Program-made: the position numbers and the translations under genes
Notes under the pieces: generated by a model
Seen by the model: only the letters and a program-made list of their open reading frames with translations
What the model was told of the DNA's origin: nothing
The model's database searches: none
Shown: positions 63,176 through 64,000 of the stretch, in pieces
Numbering within the stretch: the first letter of the stretch is position 1
How the letters are laid out: each line of letters opens with the position of its first letter
NCBI GenBank assembly: GCA_020633495.1
Contig: JACKDR010000013.1
Span: 158,821-222,820 of the forward strand
DNA length: 64,000 nt
Source: Kofleriaceae bacterium
GTDB lineage: Bacteria; Myxococcota_A; Polyangia; Haliangiales; Haliangiaceae
Reading direction: 5' to 3'

Positions 63176-63453
63176 CGCTCGCGGCCCGGGCCCATCTCGG
63201 CGAGGTGGGTGATCGAGCCGCTGAGGTGGCGCTCGAGGTGGCCCAGCAGCCAGCTGCCGCCCAGCGCCATCACCAGGATCAGCGCCGCGACCTTGGGCAC
63301 GAACGACAGCGCGCTGTCGTTGAGCTGGGTCGCCGCCTGCAGCAGCGAGGTCAGCAGGCCGACGATCAGCGCGACGCCCACCACCGGGCCGGCGACCAGC
63401 ACCAGCACGCGCAGGGCGTTGCCCCACAGATCCATGAGCTGGCTGCCGGTCAC
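63172..63453 (-). CDS. fliQ: Flagellar export protein FliQ
   Basis: 93 residues, GTG 63453 (GTGA with fliP stop). Two spans: LVLVAGPVVGVALIVGLLTS and VPKVAALILVMALGGSWLLG, joined by LLQAATQLNDSALSF, the conserved FliQ turn. Length is standard. Confidence 0.95.
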   Translation of the reverse strand: MTGSQLMDLWGNALRVLVLVAGPVVGVALIVGLLTSLLQAATQLNDSALSFVPKVAALILVMALGGSWLLGHLERHLSGSITHLAEMGPGRER

Positions 63454-64000
63454 ATCGCCCCCCGCAGCAGCGACTCGACCACCAGGTGCCAGCCGCCGAC
63501 GGCGACGAACACCAGCAGCTTGAGCGGCATCGCCACCACGACCGGCGGCATCATCATCATGCCGAGGCTGGTCAGCACGATCGCGACCAGCAGGTCGATG
63601 ACCAGGAACGGCAGCAGCAGGGTCAGGCCCATCTCGAACGCGGTCCGCAGCTCGGACAGCACGAACGCCGGGATCGCCATGCGCAGCGGCACGTCGGCGG
63701 CCGAGGTCGGGCGCTCGGCGCGGGCGACCTCGTAGAACAGCGCGAGGTCGTCCTCGCGGGTGTGGCCGAGCAGGAACGCACGGATCGGCGGCGTCGCGGC
63801 CTCGGCGGCCTGGCTCTCGGTGAGCTGGCCCGACAGGTAGGGCGACACCGCCTGCTGCCGCACCTGCTCGATCGTGGGTGCCATGACGAACAGGGTCATG
63901 AACAGCGCGGTCCCGACCAGGACCTGGTTGGGCGGCGCCCCCTGGGTGCCGAGGCCGGTCCGCAGGAAGCCCAGGACGATGATGAAGCGGGCGAACGTGG
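63450..64000 (-). CDS. fliP: Flagellar export protein FliP, N-terminus beyond window
   Basis: The frame is open to the right edge and gives about 182 residues ending in LLRGAM. Seen segments: FARFIIVLGFLRTGLGTQ, APPNQVLVGTALFMTLFVMA, MAIPAFVLSELRTAFEMGLT and LPFLVIDLLVAIVLTSLGMM, all conserved in FliP. Only the signal peptide and first membrane part are missing. Further flagellar genes (fliO, fliN, fliM and others) would be expected upstream, outside the window. Confidence 0.95.
   Translation of the reverse strand, partial: TFARFIIVLGFLRTGLGTQGAPPNQVLVGTALFMTLFVMAPTIEQVRQQAVSPYLSGQLTESQAAEAATPPIRAFLLGHTREDDLALFYEVARAERPTSAADVPLRMAIPAFVLSELRTAFEMGLTLLLPFLVIDLLVAIVLTSLGMMMMPPVVVAMPLKLLVFVAVGGWHLVVESLLRGAM

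Overview
The window is very GC-rich DNA (roughly 70% or more by eye) with dense, mostly overlapping genes and many GTG starts. I infer a member of the Myxococcota, probably from the Kofleriaceae/Haliangium side of the phylum. The grounds are a lipoprotein built of the Cys-rich CGNG...EACDDGN repeats common in myxobacteria, a TonB receptor with an N-terminal carboxypeptidase-regulatory domain, an RCC1-repeat lipoprotein, a Ser/Thr kinase fused to other signalling domains, and many small lipoproteins. I saw no rRNA, tRNA, CRISPR array or insertion sequence.

Layout. 1-3.2 kb: two minus-strand genes (one cut by the left edge), a divergent propeller-like protein and a small hypothetical protein. 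3.3-7.0 kb: a Met/Glu/Gly repeat protein directly followed by a three-part phosphoribosyltransferase / AMMECR1 / helical-toroid protein whose reading frame is broken once. 7.1-9.5 kb: a 40-residue membrane peptide and an S41 tail-specific protease. 9.6-12.3 kb: the Cys-rich repeat lipoprotein. 12.3-14.8 kb: a minus-strand redox cassette of two small membrane proteins, a multiply frame-shifted apbE and a haem-type ferric-reductase membrane protein. 15.1-16.3 kb: a GHL10-type lipoprotein. 16.5-22.2 kb: a type IV pilus tip set (PilY1-like protein plus four prepilin-like proteins) with overlapping stops and starts. 22.4-29.4 kb: a complete TonB system (tonB-exbB-exbD-exbD-receptor-beta-helix lipoprotein) on the minus strand, preceded by an RCC1 lipoprotein. 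31.3-34.0 kb: two plus-strand lipoproteins, each with one apparent frameshift.

From 33.97 kb to the right edge nearly everything lies on the minus strand and is flagellar. In transcription order (right to left) it reads fliP-fliQ-fliR-flhB-flhA-flhF-flhG-fliA-flgF-flgG-flgA-flgH-flgI-flgJ(M23)-flgM-flgN-flgK-flgL, a regulatory module (HDOD response regulator, degenerate HD-GYP response regulator, soluble histidine kinase, Hsp70-type ATPase), then fliC-fliD-fliS-orf-fliL-motA-motB and a diguanylate-cyclase-like/Ser-Thr kinase protein. A second MinD/FlhG-like ATPase is divergent from fliC. fliP is cut by the right edge. Basal-body and switch genes (fliF, fliG, fliM, fliN, flgB, flgC, flgE) are not in the window and may lie further right.

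The genes combine export gate, rod/P/L ring, hook-filament junction, filament, stator and FliA/FlgM control into one locus with embedded signalling. At least six loci need a frame change to give a sensible protein. Five fall in low-complexity linkers or export signals and may be uncorrected indels. apbE carries at least five and may be truly degraded or poorly assembled.
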